Assembly: GCA_027492035.1 (NCBI GenBank)
Contig: JAOZFT010000004.1
Location: forward strand, 186,001 to 250,000
Source of the DNA: Thermoproteota archaeon
Lineage (GTDB): Archaea > Korarchaeota > JAOZGF01 > JAOZFZ01
Direction: 5' to 3'
DNA: 64,000 bases
The position numbers and the translations under genes were made by a program. Below, piece after piece: positions 36,116 to 43,811 of the stretch. The notes beneath the pieces are model-generated. The model did no database searches. It saw nothing but the letters and a program-made list of their open reading frames with translations, and was not told the origin of the DNA. Every line of letters begins with the position of its first letter. Position 1 is the first letter of the stretch.

Positions 36116-36754
36116 ATGAATGAGCTTCCTTCTCAAAAAGGCATTTTTGTAACTGTAGATGGGATAGACGGTGCAGGTAGCACTACCATAGCAAAATATA
36201 TAGTTAAATCCCTTAAAAAAAAGGGTTTCAAAGCTATTTACACAAAGGAACCCACAAACACACATATAGGCAAAATTTTAAGGAAAGACCTAGAACTTAA
36301 CTTTTTCTCTCCACAGGTTGAAGCATTACTTTTTGCAGCTGATAGACTGGTTCACCTGAACAAGGAAATAATCCCAGCACTTAAAGACAATTTTATTGTG
36401 GTTTCAGACAGATATGTTGAGTCAAGCATTTGTTACCAATCAGCTCAAGGGATAGACATAAATTGGGTAAAGGAAGTCAACAAATTCGCTTTCAAGCCAC
36501 ATCTAACCCTAATCCTAGATATCTCTCCATCTACTGCAAAAAAAAGAAAGAAAGGGTTTGGGAAAGCGAAATTTGAAAAATTAAAATTTTTAGAGAAGGT
36601 ACGTAAAAACTTCAAAACCAGGGCTTTAAAAGAGGGCTACCTTCTAATAGACGCTGAACAGCCTTTAGAAGAAGTTAAGAAACAAGTAAAAATTCATGTA
36701 CTTACAAAGATTTGGGAGCTAAAAGGACGAAAACCCTCCGCTGGATCATTGTGA
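36116..36754 (+). CDS. tmk: Thymidylate kinase with altered P-loop
   Basis: Phosphorylates dTMP to dTDP. It is 212 residues with the DR(Y/H) motif (VVSDRYVESSICYQS, about 98-112) and the N-terminal VDGIDGAGSTTIAKY (about 14-28). The usual P-loop is GxxGxGK[ST]; here the lysine position is Ser (GAGSTT). Such Lys-less variants (for example GAGLTT) exist in some TACK archaeal homologues, as far as I recall, so the gene need not be dead. The rest of the protein looks intact. Confidence 0.88.
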   Translation: MNELPSQKGIFVTVDGIDGAGSTTIAKYIVKSLKKKGFKAIYTKEPTNTHIGKILRKDLELNFFSPQVEALLFAADRLVHLNKEIIPALKDNFIVVSDRYVESSICYQSAQGIDINWVKEVNKFAFKPHLTLILDISPSTAKKRKKGFGKAKFEKLKFLEKVRKNFKTRALKEGYLLIDAEQPLEEVKKQVKIHVLTKIWELKGRKPSAGSL

Positions 36755-36771
36755 AACAGTTCAGGGAGGGA

Positions 36772-36899
36772 TGGGGTCGGAGGGATTTGAACCCTCGATC
36801 TACGGGTGCCTTCGAAACAACAGAAACTAATCATCCCTTTTTAGGTCATCGCACCAGTTCTCTGGAGCCCGGCGCCCTACCTGGCTAGGCCACGACCCC
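36772..36899 (-). tRNA. tRNA-Trp (CCA) with 54-nt intron
   Basis: Acceptor GGGGTCG/CGACCCC, D-arm GCCT...GGGC, anticodon stem CCGGG/CCCGT (first pair mismatched), anticodon CCA, T-arm GAGGG-TTCAAAT-CCCTC, discriminator A. The intron (36808-36861) sits at 37/38 with 3-nt bulges AGA and GCA around a mostly paired central helix. It contains TGCGATGA (box C-like) and GGATGAT (box C'-like). In euryarchaea the tRNA-Trp intron acts as a C/D box guide for 2'-O-methylation of C34 and U39; here the D boxes are weak, so that role is only possible. Confidence 0.92.
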
Positions 36900-36915
36900 T
36901 ATACTCTCCCAACCC

Positions 36916-36932
36916 TGCAAAACTTTAAAGTG
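36916..36932 (-). promoter_or_regulatory. TATA box of tRNA-Trp
   Basis: On the minus strand CACTTTAAAGTTTT lies about 20-30 nt upstream of the tRNA 5' end, the normal distance for an archaeal TATA element. Confidence 0.45.
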
Positions 36933-36958
36933 AATATTCATTTTTAAAAATTACTCTT

Positions 36959-38266
36959 TCATGTTTTCTGTTTAATTGTCCCAGCAGCTTCATCTAAAGT
37001 CATATATCTCTCCTCTCTTGTCTGTAAATCCTTTAACCTTATTACTCCCTCTCTAATTTCTTTTTCACCCAGGAAAACAGCGAATTTGACCCCCATCTTT
37101 AAACATCTTTCTAACTGGGTTGAAAATGATCTCTCCTGCAAATCAAAATCTGCACTTATCCCCTTTCTCCTCAATTTATAGGTCACCTTCCTTGCAAACT
37201 TTCTGAATTCTTTAGCTACAGGTATTACCAAAACCGAAACGCCAGTTTTAGGTAAAGAAATTATCCGCTTCTGTATTAAAAGGGAAGCTAATCTGGAGAC
37301 ACCGATGGAAATTCCTGTTGCAGGTGTAGGTCTCCCTCCAATAGCTTCAACTAAATTATCATACCTTCCTCCGCCGGCAAAACTACTCCCTCCCTTCTCC
37401 AACCTAAACTCAAAAATCAAGCTTGTGTAGTAATCAAGTCCCCGTGCAAGCGTCAAGTCAAACTTGATTTTCCCATTCATTCCCTCATCCAGCAATATTT
37501 TCAGAAACTCCTTTGTTTCTGAAAATCCTGAATCAATACTTCTCTCCTTTTCCTCAAAATGCCTTTCTAAAATATCTATTTTTTCCTCCTCCTCTTCAAC
37601 TTTCCTAAGGTTGTCTGTCAATCTAAAGAAATCTTTCACGGTTTTATGTGATAATCCTGCTTCCAACATTTCTTTTTCAACTTCAACTAAAGGCTTCTTT
37701 TCAATTTTATCCACAGCCCTGCAAGCTGCCAAAAACCTTTCTTCAGATTCGGTTTCTTCACCGAAAAAGGCCTTCAAAATTTTCCTGTTGTTCACCTTCA
37801 CAACGAAGCTTTTCAAACCTAACTCTTCCAAAACAGTTGAAACAGCTAAAACACATTCGGCGTCAGCCTCAACCGATTTAATACCCAAAATATCAACATC
37901 AGCTTGCCAAAACTCCCTCCACCTTTCTCTCGACTTGACTTCCTCATATCTCCAAACAGGGCCAAACGTAAATCTTTTAAAGGGAAGCTTCAAATTCTTC
38001 TTTGACGCTGCAAAACGGGCTAAACCCAAAGTATGGTCGAAACGTAAACCTAACCATCTTCCAGACTTGTCCTGGAAATAATAAATCTCCTCCCTAACTC
38101 CACCTCCTCCCTTACTCTCAAGCAACTCTAAAGCTTCAAAAGAGGGGCTAAACATAGGTTCAAAACCAAATCTCGCAAAAACCTTCCATGCAATACTTAA
38201 AACTTTACTAAAAACAAAACTGTCAGGAGGAACTATATCCCTAGTACCTCGAGGAGGCCTAAACAT
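36959..38266 (-). CDS. hisS: Histidyl-tRNA synthetase
   Basis: Class II synthetase, 435 residues from ATG 38266 (MFRPPRGTRDIVPPD), which matches the family start; an upstream ATG 38299 adds eleven non-conserved residues. Motif 2 region FGPVWRYEEVKSRERWREFWQ, histidine-A motif LARGLDYYTSLIFEF, motif 3 ATGISIGVSRL. The C-terminal anticodon-binding domain starts near residue 335 (VSVLVIPVAKEF). It diverges from the three-tRNA cluster. Confidence 0.95.
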   Translation of the reverse strand: MFRPPRGTRDIVPPDSFVFSKVLSIAWKVFARFGFEPMFSPSFEALELLESKGGGGVREEIYYFQDKSGRWLGLRFDHTLGLARFAASKKNLKLPFKRFTFGPVWRYEEVKSRERWREFWQADVDILGIKSVEADAECVLAVSTVLEELGLKSFVVKVNNRKILKAFFGEETESEERFLAACRAVDKIEKKPLVEVEKEMLEAGLSHKTVKDFFRLTDNLRKVEEEEEKIDILERHFEEKERSIDSGFSETKEFLKILLDEGMNGKIKFDLTLARGLDYYTSLIFEFRLEKGGSSFAGGGRYDNLVEAIGGRPTPATGISIGVSRLASLLIQKRIISLPKTGVSVLVIPVAKEFRKFARKVTYKLRRKGISADFDLQERSFSTQLERCLKMGVKFAVFLGEKEIREGVIRLKDLQTREERYMTLDEAAGTIKQKT

Positions 38267-38409
38267 AACTAGCACACCTTCAAAAACAAATATGTACAAC
38301 CTAACATTGAAAACTAAATAAATTTAAAAATTAACCACATAAAAAATATCCTTTGACCCTTAAAAATACTCTAAGAAAAAAGATAAAGGTGCATGAGTCT
38401 CTCAAAAAA

Positions 38410-38495
38410 GGGCCCGTAGCGTAGAAAGGAAAACGCACCGGCCTCCTAAAAACAGAGAAAGCCGGAGAACGCGGGTTCAAATCCCGCCGGGCCCG
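38410..38495 (+). tRNA. tRNA-Arg (CCT) with 11-nt intron
   Basis: Acceptor GGGCCCG/CGGGCCC, D-arm GCGT...ACGC, anticodon stem CCGGC/GCCGG, anticodon CCT, T-arm GCGGG-TTCAAAT-CCCGC, discriminator G. Between the anticodon stem halves are 18 nt instead of 7, so an 11-nt intron (38449-38459) lies at 37/38. This is close to the smallest intron size known in archaeal tRNAs. First of a three-tRNA cluster. Confidence 0.92.
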
Positions 38496-38511
38496 TTTTT
38501 GAAAGGAAAAA

Positions 38512-38619
38512 GCGGGGGTTGCCGAGCCAGGTCAAAGGCGCCAGTGAAGGGTGAGACTTAAGATCTTTTAAAGAAATCTGGTGAGAAGCTCTTCGTGGGT
38601 TCGAATCCCACCCCCCGCA
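38512..38619 (+). tRNA. tRNA-Leu (TAA) with two micro-introns
   Basis: Acceptor GCGGGGG/CCCCCGC, D-arm GCCG...AGGC, long variable arm TGAGAAGCTCTTC and T-arm GTGGG-TTCGAAT-CCCAC define a Leu tRNA. The anticodon arm closes only if two segments are removed: 11 nt (38545-38555) inside the 5' strand of the anticodon stem, about 30/31, and 13 nt (38563-38575) at 37/38. The result is CCAGA-CTTAAGA-TCTGG, a normal Leu UAA arm. The first junction can slide by one or two bases (AG repeated). Confidence 0.88.
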
Positions 38620-38641
38620 CTTTTATTTTTTAGCTAGTAAA

Positions 38642-38762
38642 GCCCCGGTAGCTCAAGATTAGGAGATAGAAAACCTCCAATCGGCAAGGCCTGGTGGAGC
38701 GCTGGCTTGGTATTGCAAAATCAAAAAGCCAGTGGTCGCGGGTTCAAATCCCGCCCGGGGCT
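38642..38762 (+). tRNA. tRNA-Thr (GGT) with D-loop and anticodon introns
   Basis: Acceptor GCCCCGG/CCGGGGC, T-arm GCGGG-TTCAAAT-CCCGC, anticodon stem CTGGC/GCCAG with anticodon GGT. A 14-nt intron (38713-38726) is at 37/38. The D-arm spans 50 nt, against 17-19 normally; removing about 31 nt (38657-38687) leaves GCTC-AAGGCCTGGTG-GAGC. The D-loop intron is bordered by AAG on both sides and folds on itself (GGAG/CTCC). Its exact ends are uncertain by a base or two. Discriminator T. Confidence 0.87.
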
Positions 38763-39607
38763 TTAAACTTTTTACTCCAATAGCGAAAAACCTTTTAGAA
38801 ATTACAGCTTTGTGTCCTTTTTTATACAAGTAATGACATCTATTTTCAAGGATCATTCAGATCATGTAATTCAGGGAATTAAGCATTAAATATTGTGAAG
38901 AGGAGTAAGGAATTAACCTCAAATTTTTTTACTATACCTTCACCGGTGTTTGTCCAGATTCAGGACTGGGAAATATATTATAAGCTTATTAAAATTGTAA
39001 AGATTCTAGGGAACGGTTTCAGTAAAGAAGAAGGATATACAACGTTATTGCCGAGATAGGGGGAAAAATGATTATTCTTCATATGAGGCATTGCGGAAGG
39101 TTTGTAAGCATACACAAACTAAGAAGATTAGAAGTAGGGATAGGTAAGTTGTTGTATTCACTCAATATATTGTTTGAGATATTTGTTAGGGTCATGCGGC
39201 AATTCTATAAAAGAATTTTCTAACGCAACGATAGCTTAAGTGAATCTAGAAAGAAGAGGGAAATAAAAAAATTTATGCTGCCAAAAAATGCTGGAAAATT
39301 TCGCTTGAAAGCTAAGGAAATTTTTCACCGAGTGTAAGTCTAGAAAGAAGTTAGATGCACTAAATGAGTGACAATGCCTCCATTCACGAACCTTCTATAG
39401 TTTGGAGTGTCACTTGACGAAGTTTTGTAAAACTATTTTTGCATTCCACCTAAGGTTTTTCATTTACTGAATTCTCTGTTAAATAGATGTGTACAACTAT
39501 CTAAGCTTAGTCTAGGTGTTGACCACATAACTTTACTGGGATTTTTTTGGGAACAATAACGGTAGAAAATTGCGTTGCAGCTCAAAACTGGGCTATGGAA
39601 AAAACAA
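38763..39607. other. 845-nt gene-free stretch between tRNA-Thr and tRNA-Ala
   Basis: No credible gene on either strand. Short frames (for example FVQIQDWEIYYKLIKIVKIL near 38950 and ESRKKREIKKFML near 39245, both plus strand) are stop-interrupted and may be remnants of a dead gene. A short direct repeat TCTAGAAAGAAG occurs near 39243 and 39347. The consensus elements of RNase P or SRP RNA were not seen. Confidence 0.4.
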
Positions 39608-39680
39608 TGGACCGGGCGGGATTTGAACCCGCGACCACCTGGGTGCAAGCCAGGCATTCTCCCATCTGAACTACCGGCCC
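39608..39680 (-). tRNA. tRNA-Ala (TGC)
   Basis: Intronless. Acceptor GGGCCGG/CCGGTCC contains the G3:U70 wobble pair that identifies alanine tRNAs. Anticodon arm CCTGG-CTTGCAC-CCAGG, anticodon TGC, T-arm GCGGG-TTCAAAT-CCCGC, discriminator A. A TATA-like AAGTTTTAAGG lies about 15-25 nt upstream on the minus strand. Confidence 0.95.
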
Positions 39681-39856
39681 AAAGTTCTTACGCCACCTTA
39701 AAACTTAGCTTTGGCAAAAACAATTGAAAAATCAGTTGTTACAATCCTCCCAAGTTAAATTCAGTTTTTCCTTTTCAACTTCCTAGTTGCCCCTTTAGTG
39801 TGGTGAGTATTTAAACTTTATCTCTATCCTGGATGCTGAAAATTGATCAGAATTGA

Positions 39857-39912
39857 TCAGCACTCAAGATCTTAATCATTGATTGTTTTCTCATCTGGGT
39901 TCGATTCATCAT
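39857..39912 (-). ncRNA. Candidate C/D box sRNA guiding tRNA C56 methylation
   Basis: On the minus strand a perfect box C (ATGATGA, 39906-39912) is followed by ATCGAACC, then a D'-like CAGA, a C'-like ATGATTA (39873-39879), a 12-nt spacer and a perfect box D CTGA (39857-39860); total 56 nt, typical for archaeal C/D sRNAs. ATCGAACC pairs with the T-arm GGTTCGA; by the N+5 rule the methylated base would be C56, a position 2'-O-methylated in archaeal tRNAs. Weaknesses: the D' box differs at one base, the D' guide is only 8 nt, and the D'-C' spacing is long. Another CTGA lies 10 nt further. Confidence 0.4.
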
Positions 39913-40032
39913 GTTAAAAAAAGTCTAGACATACTCTCAATTTTACTGATTTTCATTCCTTTCAACTGTTAAATTTAAATTTTTATCTTTTTTAAAAGAG
40001 AAATGTTGAAGTTTTTAATCGGGGTCTCAATC

Positions 40033-40221
40033 ATGGAAGAGAAGTGTGACGTTGTTGGTTGCAGTGAACCAGCCTTTAAATCTGTTCCGTCATCCTATTT
40101 ACCCCTGTTTGAACAATTAAAAATCAGGGTTGAGGCGAAAAAGAAAAGAATTAAGCTATGCAGGAACCATTATAAAGAAATTAAAAAAATAAGGAGAAAA
40201 GTCCGTAAAACCTTTTTTTAA
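40033..40221 (+). CDS. Small putative zinc-binding basic protein, 62 aa
   Basis: Short basic protein with CDVVGC near residues 5-10 and LCRNHY near 43-48, a possible Cys/Cys...Cys/His zinc site, and a Lys/Arg-rich tail (KKIRRKVRKTFF). I do not recognise the family; RNA binding is plausible. I prefer ATG 40033 (MEEKCDVVGC) with GGGGT upstream over ATG 40003. It precedes the G1P dehydrogenase by 24 nt and is probably cotranscribed. Confidence 0.65.
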   Translation: MEEKCDVVGCSEPAFKSVPSSYLPLFEQLKIRVEAKKKRIKLCRNHYKEIKKIRRKVRKTFF

Positions 40222-40245
40222 TGCACCCAATTAAGAAGGGTTGAG

Positions 40246-41319
40246 TTGGTTGTGGAAATAACTACAAATTTACACAAGATGCAAATTCCTCGGGAAGTTT
40301 GGGTAGGAGATAACATTTTAACAAAAATCAGTGAACTTTGTCTAAGTGTAGGTTTCAAGAAAGGGGCAGTTACGGTTCTTGTTGAAGGAGAGAAAACTAA
40401 GCATGTAGCCGGAAATACAGTAGCTGAATCCTTAAAAAGTTATGGTTTCGAAGTGCACAGGGTTTCAATTAACAAAGCAGATTCGGAAAACATGGAAAAA
40501 ACCTCTAACTTGATACAGGAAGTAAAAGCCACTTTCGCTATAGGAGTAGGGGGAGGTAAAAACATAGATGTAGCAAAAGTTGCTTCTGTCAAAAACAAAA
40601 TTCCGTTCATAAGTGTACCAACAATAGCCTCCCATGACGGAATAACCTCACCAAGAGCCTCAATCAAAAACAACGGCAAACCATACTCCATCCAAGCCCA
40701 AGCTCCAATGGCTATATTAGCAGACATAGAAACAATAAGTAAATCACCTTTTCGCTTCACTGCCGCAGGTTGCGGCGACCTTTTATCAAATTTCACAGCA
40801 ATAAAAGACTGGATCCTCTCCCATAAACTAAGAGGAGAATATTACGGCGCTTACGCTGCATCTCTCTCACTAACGTCAGCTTCGCATATAGTAGAAAATG
40901 CAGAGTTAATCGGGAGCAAAAACAAAGAAGGGGTCAGAATAGTAGTGGAAGGACTCATTGGAAGCGGGGTAGCTATGGCCATAGCTGGTAACAGCAGGCC
41001 AGCAAGTGGATCTGAACATTTATTCAGCCATGCACTAGACACTATAGCCAAAAAACCAGCACTACACGGGGAACAATGCGGCATCGGAACAATAATGATG
41101 ATGTACCTCCACGGAGGAGACTGGAAAAAGATCAGGCAAACACTAACAAAAATAGGGGCACCTACCACGGCAAAACAACTTGGGATAGACGAAGACACAA
41201 TAATAGAGGCGTTATGTCAAGCCCACAAAATAAGACCTGAGAGATACACAATCCTAGGAGAAAAAGGACTAACTAAAACTGCCGCTAAAGAACTCGCAGA
41301 AAAAACGCTCATAATATAA
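40246..41319 (+). CDS. egsA: sn-Glycerol-1-phosphate dehydrogenase
   Basis: Reduces dihydroxyacetone phosphate to sn-glycerol-1-phosphate, which sets the archaeal lipid stereochemistry. It is 357 residues with the NAD site GVGGGKNIDVAK (about 100-111), HDGITSPRAS (about 129-138) and zinc-binding histidines in EHLFSHALDTIA and LHGEQCGIGT. The next gene, 15 nt downstream, uses its product. GTG start at 40246 after GGGTTGAGTTG. Confidence 0.96.
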   Translation: MVVEITTNLHKMQIPREVWVGDNILTKISELCLSVGFKKGAVTVLVEGEKTKHVAGNTVAESLKSYGFEVHRVSINKADSENMEKTSNLIQEVKATFAIGVGGGKNIDVAKVASVKNKIPFISVPTIASHDGITSPRASIKNNGKPYSIQAQAPMAILADIETISKSPFRFTAAGCGDLLSNFTAIKDWILSHKLRGEYYGAYAASLSLTSASHIVENAELIGSKNKEGVRIVVEGLIGSGVAMAIAGNSRPASGSEHLFSHALDTIAKKPALHGEQCGIGTIMMMYLHGGDWKKIRQTLTKIGAPTTAKQLGIDEDTIIEALCQAHKIRPERYTILGEKGLTKTAAKELAEKTLII

Positions 41320-41334
41320 AGAAGGGAGGGGGAA

Positions 41335-42120
41335 GTGAAAGGGAAAATCGAAAGATACCTAGTGGAAGAAATAAAAGAAAAAGGGATTATTCACTTCACA
41401 CTCATAGATCCTGTAAAAACAACCTTGAAAGAATCAGTTAAAATAGCAAAAAATGCAGATAAAGCAGGATCAACAGCTATAATGATAGGGGGAAGCCTAG
41501 GTGTAGAACAAACAATACTGGACCAAACAATAAAAAAAATAAAGGAGAACTGTAAAAAACCAATAATTCTCTTCCCAGGAGGAGTATCAGGGCTCTCCAA
41601 ACATGCAGACGCAATATGGTTCATGTCTTTACTCAACTCAACCAATCCCTACTTTATCATTCATGCCCAAATGAGCGCAGCCCCCATTATCAAATCATTC
41701 AAAATAGAACCAATCCCACTGGCCTACATAATTTTTGAGCCAGGAGAGGCAGCGGGCTACATGGGAATGGCGCACCCTATCCCAAGAAAAAAACCTGAAA
41801 TAGCAGCAGCGTATGCCTTAGCAGCACAATATCTAGGAATAAGATTCTTATATCTAGAAGCAGGCTCAGGGGCATCCCAAACAGTCCCCGAAAAAGCTGT
41901 TAAATTAATAAGAAAAACAGTTAACATACCAATAATAGTAGGAGGAGGAATAAAAACTGAGCAAGACTTTAGGAAATTAGCAAAGGCTGGGGCAGATGCA
42001 ATAGTAACAGGAACCCTAGGAGAAGAAAAAATAAACGAAAATAAACTTGCAAAATACATAAAAATAGCCCAGCTAACAGCTAAAACAACAAAAAACAAAA
42101 CAAACCATAGTAAACTTTAA
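41335..42120 (+). CDS. Geranylgeranylglyceryl phosphate synthase
   Basis: Joins G1P to geranylgeranyl diphosphate, the first ether bond of archaeal lipids. A 261-residue TIM barrel of the PcrB family: HFTLIDPVK (about 20-28), IMIGGSLGV, LEAGSGAS (phosphate binding) and VGGGIKTEQDF. The start is GTG with GGGAGGGGGAA in front. It forms an operon with egsA; its prenyl donor is made by an enzyme such as that at 18613. Confidence 0.95.
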   Translation: MKGKIERYLVEEIKEKGIIHFTLIDPVKTTLKESVKIAKNADKAGSTAIMIGGSLGVEQTILDQTIKKIKENCKKPIILFPGGVSGLSKHADAIWFMSLLNSTNPYFIIHAQMSAAPIIKSFKIEPIPLAYIIFEPGEAAGYMGMAHPIPRKKPEIAAAYALAAQYLGIRFLYLEAGSGASQTVPEKAVKLIRKTVNIPIIVGGGIKTEQDFRKLAKAGADAIVTGTLGEEKINENKLAKYIKIAQLTAKTTKNKTNHSKL

Positions 42121-42129
42121 ATACTTTAT
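42112..42129 (+). promoter_or_regulatory. Promoter of the tRNA-Gln/tRNA-Phe pair
   Basis: AACTTTAAATACTTTATG, a BRE/TATA-like element, lies about 25-35 nt upstream of tRNA-Gln, overlapping the stop codon of the GGGP synthase gene. tRNA-Phe follows 22 nt after tRNA-Gln without its own clear TATA, so both are probably one transcript. Confidence 0.5.
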
Positions 42130-42150
42130 GTTTACAAAGAAAAAAATGAA

Positions 42151-42235
42151 AGCCCCGTGGTGTAGTGGTCAAGCATGACGGACTCTGGACCAGGGGAGAA
42201 ATCCGTTGACCTCGGTTCGAATCCGAGCGGGGCTA
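42151..42235 (+). tRNA. tRNA-Gln (CTG) with 12-nt intron
   Basis: Acceptor AGCCCCG/CGGGGCT, D-arm GTGT...GCAT, anticodon stem ACGGA/TCCGT with anticodon CTG, T-arm CTCGG-TTCGAAT-CCGAG, discriminator A. The anticodon loop has 19 nt instead of 7, giving a 12-nt intron at 37/38 (42189-42200). Confidence 0.92.
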
Positions 42236-42257
42236 TACATCCTTCTTTTGCTTAATA

Positions 42258-42331
42258 GCCAGGGTAGCTCAGACTGGGAGAGCGCACGGCTGAAGACCGT
42301 GATGTCGCAGGTTCAAATCCTGCCCCTGGCA
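42258..42331 (+). tRNA. tRNA-Phe (GAA)
   Basis: Intronless: acceptor GCCAGGG/CCCTGGC, D-arm GCTC...GAGC, anticodon arm CACGG-CTGAAGA-CCGTG with G37, T-arm GCAGG-TTCAAAT-CCTGC, discriminator A. G37 is the substrate of wyosine synthesis, and a Taw3 methyltransferase is encoded at 51429. Confidence 0.96.
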
Positions 42332-42855
42332 TTTCCTTTTTTAAAATAGTTGTTCTTTGTTATAATTGTTACATTGCTTAAAAGACTGCTTTCAGAAGAT
42401 GCGTCAATAGGAAGCTGAAAAACTACAGAAATGGTTAAGAACTGGTTAATATATAACTCAAAGAGTTGTTACTTCTCTGAAAAGGTTCATGAAAAAAGGT
42501 GTTACGTTTGAAAAATTGAGGTCTGTTTTAAGAGTATTGTTTCTGGATACTATTACTCATTGTTTTGGTGATTAAGGGGTTAGAGAGAAGGGCAACTTAA
42601 GGGTTTTTCAAAAAAGTTTAGGTTTTTAAGTGTTAATAATGTCTTTTTGTTTGTTAAGCCATCTTAAAACTACCCTTATGGGTAAAGAAAATCAGAAACA
42701 AAGTTGGGGAAATGTCGCTGTATTTTTCACCCTGTAACCATGTTTAGGCTCTAAGAGGGGTTGGTGTTAATGAAAATGTCAACTATTTTAAATACACTGA
42801 TAATCCTGTAGTGGTTACTTATTGTAAATTGTTTCGCTGCTCAAGGTGTTCAGCA
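42332..42855. other. 524-nt gene-free stretch before the sugar kinase
   Basis: AT-rich with scattered short frames on both strands; nothing recognisable. TTTTAAATACACTG at about 42787-42800 could be the promoter of the kinase gene. Confidence 0.35.
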
Positions 42856-43797
42856 TTGGGAAAAGTTCTTGTTGCTTCTCTTGGGGATTGCTGCATAGAT
42901 TTAGTTTTTAAGGTTGCTAAATACCCCCATGAAGGAGAAGAAAGCCAAGTTTTGAGTTTTCAGGAGTCTCTTGGCGGCTCTGCTGCTAATGTCGCTGTAG
43001 CTTTAGCTAGGTTAGGTATTAAATCAGGTTTTCTGGGCAAAATAGGGAAAGATTATTTCGGTGATTTGTTGTTTAAAGCCTTTTTAAGAGAGGGTGTGGA
43101 TACTTCTCAGGTGTATTTTTCGAACAGTAAAAGAACCAACGTAATGGTTATTGTAGTGGGTTCGACGGGTGAAAGGACAATTTTTGCCTATCGGGGAGCT
43201 GCTGTTGAACATAAACCTGAAGAAATAAGCAAGGGTTATATTAGGAAATTAAAACTCCTGCACATTTCTGGTTACTCTTTCCTTGAAAAACCCCAAAGTG
43301 AAGCGGCTAAGAAAGCTGTTTATGTAGCTAAGGAAGAAAGTATCCCCGTTTCACTTGATCTAGGTTACTTTTTAGCTGAAAAAGGCCCTTGTGAAACTAA
43401 GAAAATCCTTAAACTTGTTGACATACTTTTCCCTAACAAAGAAGAGTTGGAACTTATTTCCGGGGAAAGTAGAGTTAGAAAAGCTGCAGAGAAAGTTTTA
43501 GATTGGGGAGTTAAAGTGGTTGTGGTGAAGTTAGGTGGAGAAGGAGCTTTCCTTTCAACTAAAAAAGAACATTTTTATTTACCAAGTTTAAAGGTTAAGG
43601 TTAAGGATACAACTGGGGCTGGTGACGCATTCGATGCCGGTTTCATTTTCGGTTACCTAGAAGGCTACACTTTAAAGGAAAGTCTGAAAATAGCTAATTG
43701 GTGCGCTGCACAGAATGTTCAGAGCATTGGTGCAAGAACAGGGTTACCTTTCAGGGATCAACTAAATGACTTTATTAGGGAGAATTTTAAGCAATAA
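42856..43797 (+). CDS. PfkB-family carbohydrate/nucleoside kinase
   Basis: Ribokinase-fold kinase, 313 residues from TTG 42856. The N-terminal substrate part has GGSAANVAVALARLG (about 39-53); the C-terminal signature DTTGAGDAFDAGFIFG (about 254-269) carries the catalytic Asp. TTG is preferred because AAGGTG lies 7 nt upstream; an earlier GTG (42811) would add fifteen Cys-rich residues. The sugar substrate cannot be assigned. Confidence 0.88.
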   Translation: MGKVLVASLGDCCIDLVFKVAKYPHEGEESQVLSFQESLGGSAANVAVALARLGIKSGFLGKIGKDYFGDLLFKAFLREGVDTSQVYFSNSKRTNVMVIVVGSTGERTIFAYRGAAVEHKPEEISKGYIRKLKLLHISGYSFLEKPQSEAAKKAVYVAKEESIPVSLDLGYFLAEKGPCETKKILKLVDILFPNKEELELISGESRVRKAAEKVLDWGVKVVVVKLGGEGAFLSTKKEHFYLPSLKVKVKDTTGAGDAFDAGFIFGYLEGYTLKESLKIANWCAAQNVQSIGARTGLPFRDQLNDFIRENFKQ

Positions 43798-43811
43798 AAA
43801 GGGTTTGGTTT

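Noticed and set aside
36959-38299. Plus-strand frames inside hisS (for example 37464-38081)
   Set aside because: Ser/Phe-rich antisense frames opposite a clear HisRS; no recognisable protein.
38763-39607. RNase P RNA or SRP RNA gene in the long gap
   Set aside because: The AT-rich sequence lacks the conserved cores of either RNA.
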